NCBI RefSeq assembly: GCF_003990185.1
Contig: NZ_RZHF01000022.1
Location: 56,981-120,980 of the forward strand
Reading direction: 5' to 3'
From: Vreelandella nanhaiensis
GTDB taxonomy: Bacteria; Pseudomonadota; Gammaproteobacteria; Pseudomonadales; Halomonadaceae
Length of the DNA stretch: 64,000 nucleotides
The notes under the pieces were generated by a model. That model was not told the DNA's origin. It saw only the letters and a list, made by a program, of their open reading frames with translations, and did no database searches. Position 1 is the stretch's first letter; the number at the start of each line of letters is the position of its first letter. Positions 32,312-41,670 of the stretch are shown here, piece by piece. The translations under genes and the position numbers were made by a program.

Positions 32312-33346
32312 ATGGTTACCCGAAAACTGCTGTTTGTAAGTTTAATGGCTTTATTAAGTGCTGACGCGCTGAGTAGCGCTGCCTTGGCCAACTCACAAGA
32401 GGAAATTGAGGCGCGTATCCGTGAGCTTAATAGCGAGCTTTACCAACTTCGCCGACAGCTACATGACGCTAAAACCTCGGATAATACTTCGTCAACAAGC
32501 ATATCTTTTGATATGCAGCCGGAAGAAATTGCCCGTGAAGACCTCAATGAACGCCGACAGTGGGAGCAGGAATCCACCCGTAATCCATTTGCGGTTACCA
32601 CTCACCGCACTAACTATCTCTTCCCTATTAGCTATAACTCCAGGCAGAATGAAGAGAACTTCAAAAATGTCTCCACCGATTCATCGCCCGGCAGCAACGA
32701 AGTCAAGTTTCAGTTGAGCGTCAAGGTGAACCTGGCCGAAGATATTTTTGGCGAAGTGGGTGACGTGTATTTCGGCTACACCCAGCGTAGCTGGTGGCAG
32801 GCATATAATACCGATGCCTCATCCCCCTTTCGGGAAACCAACTATGAGCCCGAAATCTTTATTGATTTTGATAACGCCTGGAGTGCATTGGGCTGGGTGA
32901 ATACGCGTAATCGTGTCTCCTTCAATCATCAGTCCAACGGGCGCTCAGACCCGCTCTCGCGCAGCTGGAACCGGGTTTATCTGGAAAGCACTTTCCAGCG
33001 TGGCGACTGGGCTCTGACATTGGCCCCGCATTGGCGGGTACCGGAGTCTGATAGCGATGACGACAATCCGGATATCGAACGCTATATGGGCTATGGCGAC
33101 ATACGCCTTGCCAAACGGCTCAACAACAATCACGAAGTCAGTGCCCAATGGCGCGGCAACCCCAACGCAGACCACCACGGTGTGCAGCTTGATTACAGCT
33201 GGCCTGCCTTTGGCAACTTGCGTGCCCACATGCAGTACTACTACGGGTACGGGGAAAGCATGATTGACTATGACAACAGCGTGCACCGTTTGAGTATCGG
33301 TTTTAGTTTAAACCCTCTGTTCAGTGCAACAGGTTTGAATCGCTAA
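32312..33346 (+). CDS. pldA: Outer-membrane phospholipase A
   Basis: A 344-residue OMPLA-type phospholipase A1/A2. A signal peptide (to about residue 26) is followed by a short coiled coil (EEIEARIRELNSELYQLRRQL, about 29-50) not found in E. coli OMPLA, then a 12-strand barrel domain. Catalytic residues lie in NHQSNG, His206 and Ser208, exactly the family motif; the barrel opens TNYLFPISYNSR. It degrades phospholipids misplaced in the outer leaflet. It is divergent from the giant MscK-like channel gene, both acting in the envelope. Confidence 0.93.
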   Translation: MVTRKLLFVSLMALLSADALSSAALANSQEEIEARIRELNSELYQLRRQLHDAKTSDNTSSTSISFDMQPEEIAREDLNERRQWEQESTRNPFAVTTHRTNYLFPISYNSRQNEENFKNVSTDSSPGSNEVKFQLSVKVNLAEDIFGEVGDVYFGYTQRSWWQAYNTDASSPFRETNYEPEIFIDFDNAWSALGWVNTRNRVSFNHQSNGRSDPLSRSWNRVYLESTFQRGDWALTLAPHWRVPESDSDDDNPDIERYMGYGDIRLAKRLNNNHEVSAQWRGNPNADHHGVQLDYSWPAFGNLRAHMQYYYGYGESMIDYDNSVHRLSIGFSLNPLFSATGLNR

Positions 33347-33440
33347 GGCAATGGAACCAATCGTAAAATAGCCTTGCCTATCAAGTGTTGGCTGCTATGC
33401 TGATATAGGTTAAATCATTCATTCGTCAAAGGAAGACACA

Positions 33441-33773
33441 ATGGCTAAACGTCAATTCGGTAGCGACTCCCGTGCAGACCAGCTCAAAGAAGATCTACGC
33501 CACCTGAGCGACACGGTTGAAGAGCTGGTTAATGCGACCTCCAAGGATGCCAGTGGCGAAATGAACGATTTGCGTGCCCGTGCTGAAAGCCGCTTGAAAA
33601 AGGCACGTGCGCAGCTGGAAGCTCGCGGCGAGCGCCTTTATGAAGACACTCGCGAAACACTTTCCGAGCAGGTTGACTGCTGCGACCGCTACGTGCGCGA
33701 AAACCCCTGGTCTAGCATTGGTATTGGTACTGCCATTGGTGTTCTGGTAGGTATGCTGCTCGGTCGTCGCTAA
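33441..33773 (+). CDS. DUF883/ElaB-YqjD-type membrane-anchored protein
   Basis: A 110-residue protein with a long charged helix (about residues 10-85) and one C-terminal membrane segment with glycine zipper (WSSIGIGTAIGVLVGMLLGRR). This is the ElaB/YqjD/YgaM architecture; E. coli YqjD tethers ribosomes to the inner membrane in stationary phase. AGGAAG precedes the ATG. The stop overlaps the next ATG by one base (TAATG), making a three-gene unit equivalent to E. coli yqjD-yqjE-yqjK. Confidence 0.9.
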   Translation: MAKRQFGSDSRADQLKEDLRHLSDTVEELVNATSKDASGEMNDLRARAESRLKKARAQLEARGERLYEDTRETLSEQVDCCDRYVRENPWSSIGIGTAIGVLVGMLLGRR

Positions 33774-34180
33774 TGTCTCTGGGGCCAACCCAACGCGTAT
33801 TTTCCGCCGCCAAACGCCTGCTGAAATCACTGGTTGCTAACAGTGAAACCCGCCTGCGTTTGGCGGTTTTAGAACTTGAGGAAGAGCGCGCACGTCTTTT
33901 GACCCTGATACTGCTGGCGGGTGCCAGCTTATTGCTTTTACTGCTGGGAGTCGCCACGCTTACTGCCTTGGTAGTAGTCATTTTCTGGGACTCTTACCGG
34001 CTATTAGCGATTGGTGCCAGTGCAGGCGTACTGATTGGGGCAAGTCTACTCTTGGCATTTATAGCAGCTCATCAGGCCAGGCAGCATACGCTGTTAAAAG
34101 AAACGCTTAAACAGCTGGCAGCTGACCGTGCCTTGCTTGAGATGAGAAACGATGACGAAGCAAATCGACAAGAGCGCTGA
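33773..34180 (+). CDS. YqjE-type phage-holin-like membrane protein
   Basis: A 135-residue protein of the 'putative actinobacterial holin-X / phage holin family' (YqjE). Two adjacent membrane segments (about 43-70 and 76-100) follow an N-terminal amphipathic helix, and a long charged helix closes the protein. Despite the family name nothing here suggests a phage. It overlaps the DUF883 gene by one base and the YqjK-like gene by 29 bases. Confidence 0.88.
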   Translation: MSLGPTQRVFSAAKRLLKSLVANSETRLRLAVLELEEERARLLTLILLAGASLLLLLLGVATLTALVVVIFWDSYRLLAIGASAGVLIGASLLLAFIAAHQARQHTLLKETLKQLAADRALLEMRNDDEANRQER

Positions 34181-34454
34181 GCCATTAAGCCGCGCCGAAC
34201 GTAAAGCGGCTTTACTGGCTCAATTAGAGCAGCAGCGCATTGATATATTAGTTTGTAGCGAGTATTTGCAACGCTCAACCTCTCCGCTTGATCAGAACTG
34301 GCGCAATTTCAAGCTGCCGCTTTATGCGGCTGGTGGCTTACTTGCGTATAAATTTGTGCAACGCCCGGGGGGCATAATGGCAGCGGCCCGTAAAGGGATG
34401 GCAGGATATATGCTGTTTCGCAAGTTCAAGCTACTGACTAAAATTGCGACCTGA
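34152..34454 (+). CDS. YqjK-like protein
   Basis: A 100-residue basic protein in the position of E. coli YqjK. It has a helical N-terminus (LSRAERKAALLAQLEQQRIDIL) and two weak hydrophobic patches (LPLYAAGGLLAYKFV and MAGYMLFRKF). The family assignment rests mainly on synteny and size. The 29-bp overlap with yqjE implies translational coupling. A hairpin follows. Confidence 0.75.
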   Translation: MTKQIDKSAEPLSRAERKAALLAQLEQQRIDILVCSEYLQRSTSPLDQNWRNFKLPLYAAGGLLAYKFVQRPGGIMAAARKGMAGYMLFRKFKLLTKIAT

Positions 34455-34457
34455 GTT

Positions 34458-34484
34458 TGCTAGGCTGCTCATTGCAGCCTAGCA
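34458..34484. terminator. Hairpin between yqjK-like and yhiN-like genes
   Basis: A perfect 11-bp stem (TGCTAGGCTGC and its complement) with a 5-base loop, directly after the yqjK-like stop and overlapping the last codons of the convergent flavoprotein gene. There is no T tract, so termination strength is uncertain. Confidence 0.55.
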
Positions 34485-35663
34485 GGCCTGCCCACAGGCC
34501 ACGCCACTCGCCCAGGCCCATTGAAAGTTATACCCACCCAGTTCGCCCGTCACATCCAGCACTTCGCCAATAAACCGCAGCTGAGGCACATCCTTCACCT
34601 CAAAGGTTTTCGACGAAATCGTTTCCGTGCTAACCCCTCCCATAGTGACTTCTGCCGTGCGCCACCCTTCTGTACCCGCCGGTTTGAGCTGCCACTGATT
34701 CAGCCGATAGCCCCACTGGTCCAACTCATCATTACTGTACTGAGCCAGCGGTTTGCTTACGTAGGTATCGGGATACCATTCAAGCAGTGCCTGTGCAAAA
34801 CGCTTGGGGAAACGCTCGCCTAGCCAGGTTGATACTTGGCGTTTAGGGGTGGCATTACGTGCATGGCGCAGTGAATCGGCGGCATTTTCAGAAGGTAATA
34901 AATCAAGCTCGATGGTGCCGCCCGGCTGCCATACGCTGGATATCTGCAGCATGGAAGGTCCTGATAACCCACGATGGGTAAACAACATGGGTTCAACAAA
35001 GCGCCTTTCGCCACTACTTACAGCCACTGGCAAGCTAACACCCGATAGCTCGGCACATCTCGCCTTCCACGCATCACTCAAGGTGAAAGGCACTAGCCCA
35101 GGCCGGGTAGGTAACACCTGCAGGCCAAACTGGCGAGCCAGTTCGTAACCAAACCCGGTGGCGCCCATGGTCGGGATCGATAGACCGCCACTCGCTACCA
35201 CAACCACACCAGCATCCACTCTACCCAGCGATGTCGTCAGACGCATGGCGTCGCCTTGCCGTTCCACACGGGTAAGCTGCGTTTGTAGCCTGATTTCAAC
35301 ACCGGCCCATTCACACTCGGTTTGCAGAACGCGAAGTATCTCTTTGGCTGACGTGGCACAGAACAGCTGCCCTGGTGCCTTTTCCACATATTCCACGCCG
35401 TGCCGGTCAACCAGTTCGACAAAATGTTCTGGGCGATAGCGCTTGAGGGCCGAAATACAAAAATAGGGGTTTTCTGAGTAAAAGTGCTGAGGTGTCGTTC
35501 CAAGGTTGGTAAAGTTACACCGCCCCCCGCCCGACATGAGTATTTTTTTACCGGCTTTATTAGCATGATCAAGCACCAGCACACGCCGTCCAGCGTATCC
35601 TGCCTGTGCTGCACACATTAAGCCTGCAGCACCTGCGCCAATAACCACGACATCATAAACCAT
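34479..35663 (-). CDS. YhiN/HI0933-type FAD-dependent oxidoreductase
   Basis: A 394-residue flavoprotein of the HI0933/YhiN family. The FAD-binding fold starts at residue 4 (DVVVIGAGAAGLMCAAQAG), followed by the family signature KKILMSGGGRCNFTN. A C-terminal FAD segment (LRFIGEVLDVTGELGGYNFQ) is also typical. Substrate and physiological role are unknown. The start ATG directly follows an A/T-rich leader without a good Shine-Dalgarno sequence. It is divergent from the RND efflux operon. Confidence 0.88.
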   Translation of the reverse strand: MVYDVVVIGAGAAGLMCAAQAGYAGRRVLVLDHANKAGKKILMSGGGRCNFTNLGTTPQHFYSENPYFCISALKRYRPEHFVELVDRHGVEYVEKAPGQLFCATSAKEILRVLQTECEWAGVEIRLQTQLTRVERQGDAMRLTTSLGRVDAGVVVVASGGLSIPTMGATGFGYELARQFGLQVLPTRPGLVPFTLSDAWKARCAELSGVSLPVAVSSGERRFVEPMLFTHRGLSGPSMLQISSVWQPGGTIELDLLPSENAADSLRHARNATPKRQVSTWLGERFPKRFAQALLEWYPDTYVSKPLAQYSNDELDQWGYRLNQWQLKPAGTEGWRTAEVTMGGVSTETISSKTFEVKDVPQLRFIGEVLDVTGELGGYNFQWAWASGVACGQAC

Positions 35664-35787
35664 AAAAAAATAGCTCTTTGAGAAAGAAAAGAACGCGTAT
35701 TTTAGCAGCTCAAGGTAGGGATGAAATTTTCTTCATGCTTAATTACGCAATATAAAAGTATTCACCGAGCCCACTATAGAGAAGCCC

Positions 35788-36855
35788 ATGCACGTGCATG
35801 TCCGACACTGTCTAAGCGTTCTAGCGATTTTCCTCCTTTCTGGCCCCGCCCTTGGTCAAGCGGTACCTTCCGTTATTGGCAACCGCGCCGAGCTGGCAAC
35901 CTGGTCCGACCCGCTGGAAGCGCTCGGCACATTGCGTGCCGATGAAAGCGTCACACTCTCAGCCACGGTGACCGACATCGTCGCGGAGATCAACTTTCAG
36001 GACGGCCAACAGGTAGAGCGGGGGCAACTACTGGTACGCCTTGAAGACGCAGAAGAGCAGGCCCAGCTCCGCTCGGCCCAGGCGATCAGTGACGAGCGGC
36101 GTAACGCGCTTGGCCGTACCACGCAACTTCAGGAGCGTAATCTGGCACCCCGCGCCGATGTTGAAGACTTTCAAGCCCAGCTGCGTCAGGCCCAAGCGAA
36201 TATCCAGGCGCTGGAGGCACGCCTGGCCAACTACCAAATCAAGGCCCCCTTCAGTGGTCGAGTGGGTTTTCGTAACATCAGTACAGGGACCTTAGTGACA
36301 CCGGGCATGGCCTTGGTCACGCTTGATAAGCTTGATGTGATGAAGCTCGACTTCAGCGTGCCGGAAAGTTTCCTGGGCCGCCTGTCTACCGGGCTCTCGT
36401 TGAGCGCCACCACGGCGGCCTACCCCGATGATGTGTTCAGTGGGCAAATTGCCAGTATTGGCACTCGCATTGACCCGGTATCAAGAAGCATTGATATACG
36501 CGCCGAGCTTGAAAACCCCGGTATGCGGCTTCGCCCTGGCATGCTGATGGAAGTGATCGTGCAGCAGCGGGTTCGGAATGCCGTGATACTGCCCGAAGCC
36601 GCCCTGGAGCCCAGCGGCGACCAGCATTATGTCATGCTGATCAACCAGGACGGCGGCACCGCGCGCCTGGAAAGAAAATCGGTGGTGATCGGCGAGCGGC
36701 GCTATGGTGATGTCGAGATTCTGGAGGGCGTGGCAGCAGGCGATTTAGTAGTCGTGCACGGTTTACAGCTTGCCAGAGACGGGCTGGAAGTACGCGTGTT
36801 GGGCATCACGGATGACGAAACGGGCGTTCGTGCCCTGCTGGAGGCAGACCGCTGA
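35788..36855 (+). CDS. RND efflux periplasmic adaptor (membrane fusion protein)
   Basis: A 355-residue adaptor with a signal peptide (to about residue 24, GPALGQA). Beta-barrel and lipoyl halves flank a short coiled-coil hairpin (about 85-150), with the lipoyl motif DGQQVERGQLLVRLEDAEEQ and IKAPFSGRVGFRNIS. It bridges the RND pump to an outer-membrane channel. The TGA overlaps the pump ATG (TGATG). No lipobox is evident, so it is likely a soluble periplasmic or N-terminally anchored adaptor. Confidence 0.92.
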   Translation: MHVHVRHCLSVLAIFLLSGPALGQAVPSVIGNRAELATWSDPLEALGTLRADESVTLSATVTDIVAEINFQDGQQVERGQLLVRLEDAEEQAQLRSAQAISDERRNALGRTTQLQERNLAPRADVEDFQAQLRQAQANIQALEARLANYQIKAPFSGRVGFRNISTGTLVTPGMALVTLDKLDVMKLDFSVPESFLGRLSTGLSLSATTAAYPDDVFSGQIASIGTRIDPVSRSIDIRAELENPGMRLRPGMLMEVIVQQRVRNAVILPEAALEPSGDQHYVMLINQDGGTARLERKSVVIGERRYGDVEILEGVAAGDLVVVHGLQLARDGLEVRVLGITDDETGVRALLEADR

Positions 36856-39800
36856 TGCGCCTATCGGATATCTCCGTTCAGCGGCCCGTGCTCGCCATGG
36901 TGATTGCCGCACTGATTATTGCCTTTGGCCTGCTAGCGCTTGATCGGCTTCCACTACAGGAGTATCCCACCGTGGACCCTCCTATTGTCAGCATTGATAC
37001 CCGCTACCCCGGCGCCGCTGCCAACGTGGTTGAAACGCGAATTACCCAGGTGCTCGAAGACAGGATTGCAGGCGTTGAGGGTATCGAGCTGATTACCTCT
37101 CAAAGTGAGGACGGCCGCTCACGCATTGAAATTGAATTCAGCATTGATATGGATATCAACGCGGCCGCCAATGATATTCGTGACCGCATTTCGGGCGCTT
37201 TGCGTAACCTGCCAGACGATGCCGATACGCCGGAAGTCACCAAGGCAGATAGCAGCGAAGAGATTGTTGTCTGGCTAAGCCTGTCGGGCGCCGATTATTC
37301 AATCACTGAACTGACCGATTATGCCAACCGTTTTTTGGTCGATAGCCTCTCCGTTCAGCCAGGTGTAGCCCGGGTTCGGGTAGGTGGTGGGCGCGACTAC
37401 GCCATGCGCGTCTGGTTAAACCGCAATGCCCTTGCTGCGCGCGGCTTGACCGTTGGCGATATTGAAGATGCACTACGCGCTGAAAACGTCGAGTTACCGG
37501 CAGGTTCTCTCGAGTCGGAAGATCGCCAGTTTATCGTTCGCCTGCCGCGCAGCTTCGCGACTGCCGATGACTTCAAGCGCCTGGCGCTTAGCCAAAGCGA
37601 AAACGGCTACCTGGTACGCCTGGCTGATGTGGCTAGAGTTGAAGTCGGCTCGGTAGAAGACCGCTCTGTATTCCGGGCCAACGGTATTCCCATGGTGGGC
37701 CTTGGCATGATTATGCAGTCAACCGCCAATATTATTGAGCTTTCCGAGTCGGTTCAGGGCGAGCTTACCCGCCTTCAAGCCACCCTGCCTGACGGCATGA
37801 CTCTTAGCCTGAATTACGACGCTTCAGTATTTGTATCCGGCGCCATTGACCAGGTCGTGATGACGTTGTTTATCGCCATGTGTCTGGTCGTGGTGGTGAT
37901 CTTTCTGTTTCTGGGCAACCTGCGCACTACCTTGATACCTGCCGTTACCGTGCCCATTGCAGTTATCGGCGCATTCACCGCGCTTGCCGTCATGAACTTC
38001 TCTATTAACCTGCTGACCCTGCTGGCCCTAGTGCTGGCCATCGGCCTAATTGTCGATGACGCCATCGTGGTACTGGAAAACATTAATCGCCGCATGCACG
38101 ACTATGGTGAGACACCGCTGGTTGCCGCCTTTCGCGGTACCCGTCAAATTGCCTTTGCGGTGATTGCCACCACGCTGGTACTAGTCGCGGTGTTTGTGCC
38201 GTTAAGCATGTTACAAGGCGATATTGGACGGCTTTTTTCCGAGTTTGCCCTGACCATGGCCGCCGCTGTGGTTTTTTCGACCCTGCTGGCACTCACACTC
38301 ACCCCCATGATGGCCTCTAAGATTCTCAAGCCAGGTATGCACGACAGCCGAATTGGCCAAGGCGTGCAACGGCTTCTCGGCGCCACCCAACAGCGTTATC
38401 AGCGCTTGCTGAAATGGTTGCTGGATAAGCGCTGGCTGGTTGTCGGGCTATTTTTCCTGCTGATGGCCATGACGGCCTGGATGGCGACTCAGCTACCCAA
38501 TGAGTACACGCCACAGGAAGACCGAGGCAACTTTATTGTGCTGGTGAACGGCCCCGAAGGCGCCACCTTTGATTACATGATGGATTACATGGATGAAATT
38601 GAAGCGCGTCTGACGCCGTTTATCGAAGCCGGTGAATTTGAGCGGGTCGTGGTGCGTGCGCCGCGCGGGTTTGGCAATATCGAAAACTTCAACAGCGGTT
38701 TTATCATTATTAACATGGCTGATTGGGGAAGCCGTCGCAGCGCCTGGGAAATCATGGACGACGTACGCACGCAGTTAAGAGCGCTACCTGGCGTTCAGGC
38801 GTTTCCGGTCATGCGCCAAGGGTTTGGGCAGCGCACGCAAAAACCCGTGCAGTTTGTGCTGGGTGGCGGCACCTATGAGGAAATTGCCCGTTGGCGCGAC
38901 ATACTCATCGACCATGTCAGAGAAGATAACCCTCGCCTGGCCGCGCTGGAAAGCAACTACAATGAAACGCAGCCGCAGCTTCGTGTGGATATCAACTATG
39001 AACGCGCCGCGGCTCTTGGCGTAACGGTAACGGAAATCGGCCGCACGCTGGAAGTGCTGCTGGGCGGGCGTAACGTTACCCGCTATGTAGACGATGGCGA
39101 AGAGTATGATGTGATCGTGGAGGGTGATCGTGCCCGCCAGAACAGCCCTCGAGCACTGGATAACATTCAGGTACGTTCGGCACGTTCCGGCGCGCTGATT
39201 CCCCTGGCAAGCCTGGTGACGCTTTCTGACTTTGCCGGGGCCAGCACCTTAAGCCGTTTTGACCGCATAAGAGCGATTACCATTGAGGCCAATCTGGCTG
39301 ACGGCTACCCGTTAGGCGAGGCGCTTGCCTATCTGCAAGATGCCGCCAGCACCCTGCTGCCTGAAGAAGCGCAAACCAATGTGGCCGGCCCTTCAAGAGA
39401 TTTTCAGCAGGCAAGTGGCGCCACCACCTTTTTGCTCGTACTTGGTGCGGTGGTGGTGTTTCTGGTGCTGGCGGCGCAGTTCGAAAGCCTCATTCACCCA
39501 TTGGTGATCATGCTAACAGTACCGCTTGCCATGAGCGGTGCCCTGCTCGCCCTGCTGTTGAGCGGCCAGTCGCTCAATATCTACAGTCAGGTAGGTCTGG
39601 TGCTGCTCATCGGCCTGGCTGCAAAGAACGGTATTCTGATTGTGGAGTTCGCCAACCAGCTTCGGGATGAAGGAAAAGCCTTTCGTACCGCACTGATCGA
39701 GGCCTCGGTTACTCGCCTGCGGCCTATTCTTATGACCGCGATCACGACCATGGCAGGCGCCATACCGCTGATCTTCTCAAGCGGCCCAGGTGCTGAATCG

Positions 39801-39992
39801 CGTCTGGTCATTGGTACCGTCATCATGGCGGGCGTTGGCGCAGCGACGCTGTTCACCCTGTTGGTAGTGCCCGTTGCCTATGACCTTCTGGCACGCCATA
39901 CCGGCTCGCCGGGGGCGGTTAAACGCCAGCTTGAAGCGGAGATTGCAAGCGCCCCTACAGACAATCACTTGCATGACCATCCGGGGCATTAA
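36855..39992 (+). CDS. RND multidrug efflux permease (HAE1 family)
   Basis: A 1045-residue proton-driven inner-membrane pump with the usual two repeats: membrane segment 1 near residues 10-30, a large periplasmic loop, segments 2-6 around 330-480, and a matching second half. The proton-relay pair Asp401-Asp402 lies in GLIVDDAIVVLENI, as in AcrB segment 4. The N-terminus (MRLSDISVQRPVLAMVIAAL) resembles the MexK/AcrD-like branch, but substrate cannot be told. It is coupled to the adaptor. No outer-membrane factor gene follows, so it probably borrows a TolC-type channel encoded elsewhere. A terminator follows. Confidence 0.94.
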   Translation: MRLSDISVQRPVLAMVIAALIIAFGLLALDRLPLQEYPTVDPPIVSIDTRYPGAAANVVETRITQVLEDRIAGVEGIELITSQSEDGRSRIEIEFSIDMDINAAANDIRDRISGALRNLPDDADTPEVTKADSSEEIVVWLSLSGADYSITELTDYANRFLVDSLSVQPGVARVRVGGGRDYAMRVWLNRNALAARGLTVGDIEDALRAENVELPAGSLESEDRQFIVRLPRSFATADDFKRLALSQSENGYLVRLADVARVEVGSVEDRSVFRANGIPMVGLGMIMQSTANIIELSESVQGELTRLQATLPDGMTLSLNYDASVFVSGAIDQVVMTLFIAMCLVVVVIFLFLGNLRTTLIPAVTVPIAVIGAFTALAVMNFSINLLTLLALVLAIGLIVDDAIVVLENINRRMHDYGETPLVAAFRGTRQIAFAVIATTLVLVAVFVPLSMLQGDIGRLFSEFALTMAAAVVFSTLLALTLTPMMASKILKPGMHDSRIGQGVQRLLGATQQRYQRLLKWLLDKRWLVVGLFFLLMAMTAWMATQLPNEYTPQEDRGNFIVLVNGPEGATFDYMMDYMDEIEARLTPFIEAGEFERVVVRAPRGFGNIENFNSGFIIINMADWGSRRSAWEIMDDVRTQLRALPGVQAFPVMRQGFGQRTQKPVQFVLGGGTYEEIARWRDILIDHVREDNPRLAALESNYNETQPQLRVDINYERAAALGVTVTEIGRTLEVLLGGRNVTRYVDDGEEYDVIVEGDRARQNSPRALDNIQVRSARSGALIPLASLVTLSDFAGASTLSRFDRIRAITIEANLADGYPLGEALAYLQDAASTLLPEEAQTNVAGPSRDFQQASGATTFLLVLGAVVVFLVLAAQFESLIHPLVIMLTVPLAMSGALLALLLSGQSLNIYSQVGLVLLIGLAAKNGILIVEFANQLRDEGKAFRTALIEASVTRLRPILMTAITTMAGAIPLIFSSGPGAESRLVIGTVIMAGVGAATLFTLLVVPVAYDLLARHTGSPGAVKRQLEAEIASAPTDNHLHDHPGH

Positions 39993-40006
39993 TGGCTTGC
40001 CAAACA

Positions 40007-40036
40007 AAAAGGGCACCTCTATAGAGGTGCCCTTTT
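40007..40036. terminator. Bidirectional Rho-independent terminator
   Basis: A perfect 14-bp inverted repeat (AAAAGGGCACCTCT and its complement, 2-base loop) ends in T runs on both strands. It lies between the RND pump gene and the convergent DUF3617 gene and should serve both. Confidence 0.9.
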
Positions 40037-40055
40037 GGCTAGCTAGCGCAAGTGA

Positions 40056-40484
40056 TTATTCACACTCACCCACGCGCTCGCCTTTAATCGAGGTATTCAT
40101 GGCCAGCTCGCCCATCGGCGATTGAGTCAGAATATCAACGCTGCCGTCGATCTGCTCACCCATGAAGCTCATTTCGCCATCAATAGTGGCTTCGCCACCT
40201 TCTGCGCGACATACCATGCTGTAGGAAAGGCCATCAGCATTCATATCCTGATTGAGAATCTCGCAGCCTTCCTCTTCTTCGATAAACCCGAACTCAGCGC
40301 CTTCAAGCTCGTCCTGGGTAATACACTGACGCTCGGTTTCCGTTTGATCCGGAATGTCCATATCACCACTAATGCTGGTTACGCTGACGAACTCCCACTC
40401 GCCTGGCGTTACATTAGGTGTCTCCGCCAAGGCGACCATCGGGAAGGCCAAAACGGCCGCTACTGCCATGTTTCGTAACATCAT
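40056..40484 (-). CDS. DUF3617 periplasmic protein
   Basis: A 142-residue secreted acidic protein. The signal peptide ends at VALA-ET. The mature part starts with the family pattern TPGEWEFVSVTSISG and has a conserved cysteine set (RQCIT, EGCEIL, MVCRAEG, GECE). DUF3617 proteins are of unknown function. It is divergent from the CPXCG gene and convergent with the RND operon. Confidence 0.82.
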   Translation of the reverse strand: MMLRNMAVAAVLAFPMVALAETPNVTPGEWEFVSVTSISGDMDIPDQTETERQCITQDELEGAEFGFIEEEEGCEILNQDMNADGLSYSMVCRAEGGEATIDGEMSFMGEQIDGSVDILTQSPMGELAMNTSIKGERVGECE

Positions 40485-40621
40485 CGCTTCTCTCTATAGC
40501 ACGTGAAAAAACAGTACGTGGGAAATCGCGTCTATCCTACCTGATTCATTGCGCGGGTGCTTGGCTCGGCATCAGGCTGTTACACTGACTTTAAGCTTCA
40601 AATTGTTAAAGGTAGCCGTTT

Positions 40622-40831
40622 ATGCACGATGACGCCTTAGTCAACCACGATTTTCATTGCCCCTACTGCGATGCACCGCTTACCTTCGTGATTGATACAT
40701 CCCAAGGTAGCCATGCGACGTGGGAAGATTGCCACCAATGCTGCGCGCCGATCCAGTTGGAAATCGTGGTCTCGCCGATGACCGGTGAGCTTGAAGCTGT
40801 GCTCACCGGCCGGGACGACGATGTTTTCTAA
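40622..40831 (+). CDS. CPXCG-motif cysteine-rich (zinc-ribbon) protein
   Basis: A 69-residue protein with two Cys pairs, CPYC (about residue 14) and CHQC (about 40), matching the 'CPXCG motif-containing cysteine-rich protein' family; here the Gly after the first pair is Asp. The function is unknown and metal binding is likely. Its last 4 bases overlap the end of the convergent potI gene. Confidence 0.85.
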   Translation: MHDDALVNHDFHCPYCDAPLTFVIDTSQGSHATWEDCHQCCAPIQLEIVVSPMTGELEAVLTGRDDDVF

Positions 40832-41670
40832 CCGGCATCTTCCTGCTGCAAGATGACCTGCCGCTTGGCTTCATTGCGGCGCATGAAATACCACGCCAAA
40901 AAGGTTGCCAGTGATACCGTCAAAATAATCAGCGTCGCTAGGGCATTGATCTTGGGTGAGACTCCCATGCGCACCGATGAAAAAACCACCATCGGCAGCG
41001 TGTTCGCTCCAGGGCCTGACACAAAGCTTGCGATTACCAGATCATCCAGCGATAGCGTAAAGGCTAACAGCCAACCCGCCACCAGCGCCGGAGAAATAAT
41101 GGGCAGGGTTACAAAAAAGAACGTTTTCAGCGGCGGCGAACCCAGGTCCATGGCAGCTTCTTCAATGGAGCTATCAAGCTCGCGGAGCCGCGCTGCCACC
41201 ACGACCGCTACATAGGCGCTGCAAAACGTGGTGTGCGCAATCCAGATGGTTACCGCCCCACGGTCGGCAGGCCAGCCGGTTAGCTGGGCCATCTGCACAA
41301 ATAGCAGTAGCAATGATAGCCCGGTAATGACTTCCGGCATGACCAACGGCGCAGTCACCATGCTGGAAAGCGCTGTCTTACCCCGAAAGCGCCCAAAGCG
41401 CGTCATGACAAATGCGGCTACCGTACCCAGGCAGACGGCCATACTGGCGGCGAAAAAGGCGATTTCAAGGCTTGTCCATACTGCCGAAAGAATTTGCTGA
41501 TCGCGAAACAGCGCGGCATACCACTGGGTCGAGAAGCCTGCCCATACGGTAACCAACCGGGAGGAGTTGAAGGAGTAGACCACCAACACCGCCATTGGCA
41601 GATAAAGAAACAGCAGGCCAATGATCAGCATAACGGTTGAAAAGTGGGGCCGCCGACGTACTAGGCTCAT
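40828..41670 (-). CDS. potI: Putrescine ABC transporter permease PotI
   Basis: A 280-residue permease with six membrane segments. The EAA loop reads SIEEAAMDLGSPPLKTFFFVTLP (about residues 168-190). LDDLVIASFVSGPGANTLP is the conserved segment of PotC/PotI permeases. The start overlaps the potH stop (ATGA). It is the last gene of potFGHI. Spermidine permease PotC is a close relative; the associated PotF-like binding protein favours putrescine. Confidence 0.93.
   Translation of the reverse strand: MSLVRRRPHFSTVMLIIGLLFLYLPMAVLVVYSFNSSRLVTVWAGFSTQWYAALFRDQQILSAVWTSLEIAFFAASMAVCLGTVAAFVMTRFGRFRGKTALSSMVTAPLVMPEVITGLSLLLLFVQMAQLTGWPADRGAVTIWIAHTTFCSAYVAVVVAARLRELDSSIEEAAMDLGSPPLKTFFFVTLPIISPALVAGWLLAFTLSLDDLVIASFVSGPGANTLPMVVFSSVRMGVSPKINALATLIILTVSLATFLAWYFMRRNEAKRQVILQQEDAG

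Noticed and set aside
33773..34180. The 'holin' family label as a sign of prophage.
   Set aside because: The gene is the middle member of a yqjD-yqjE-yqjK-like unit; there are no phage genes near it.
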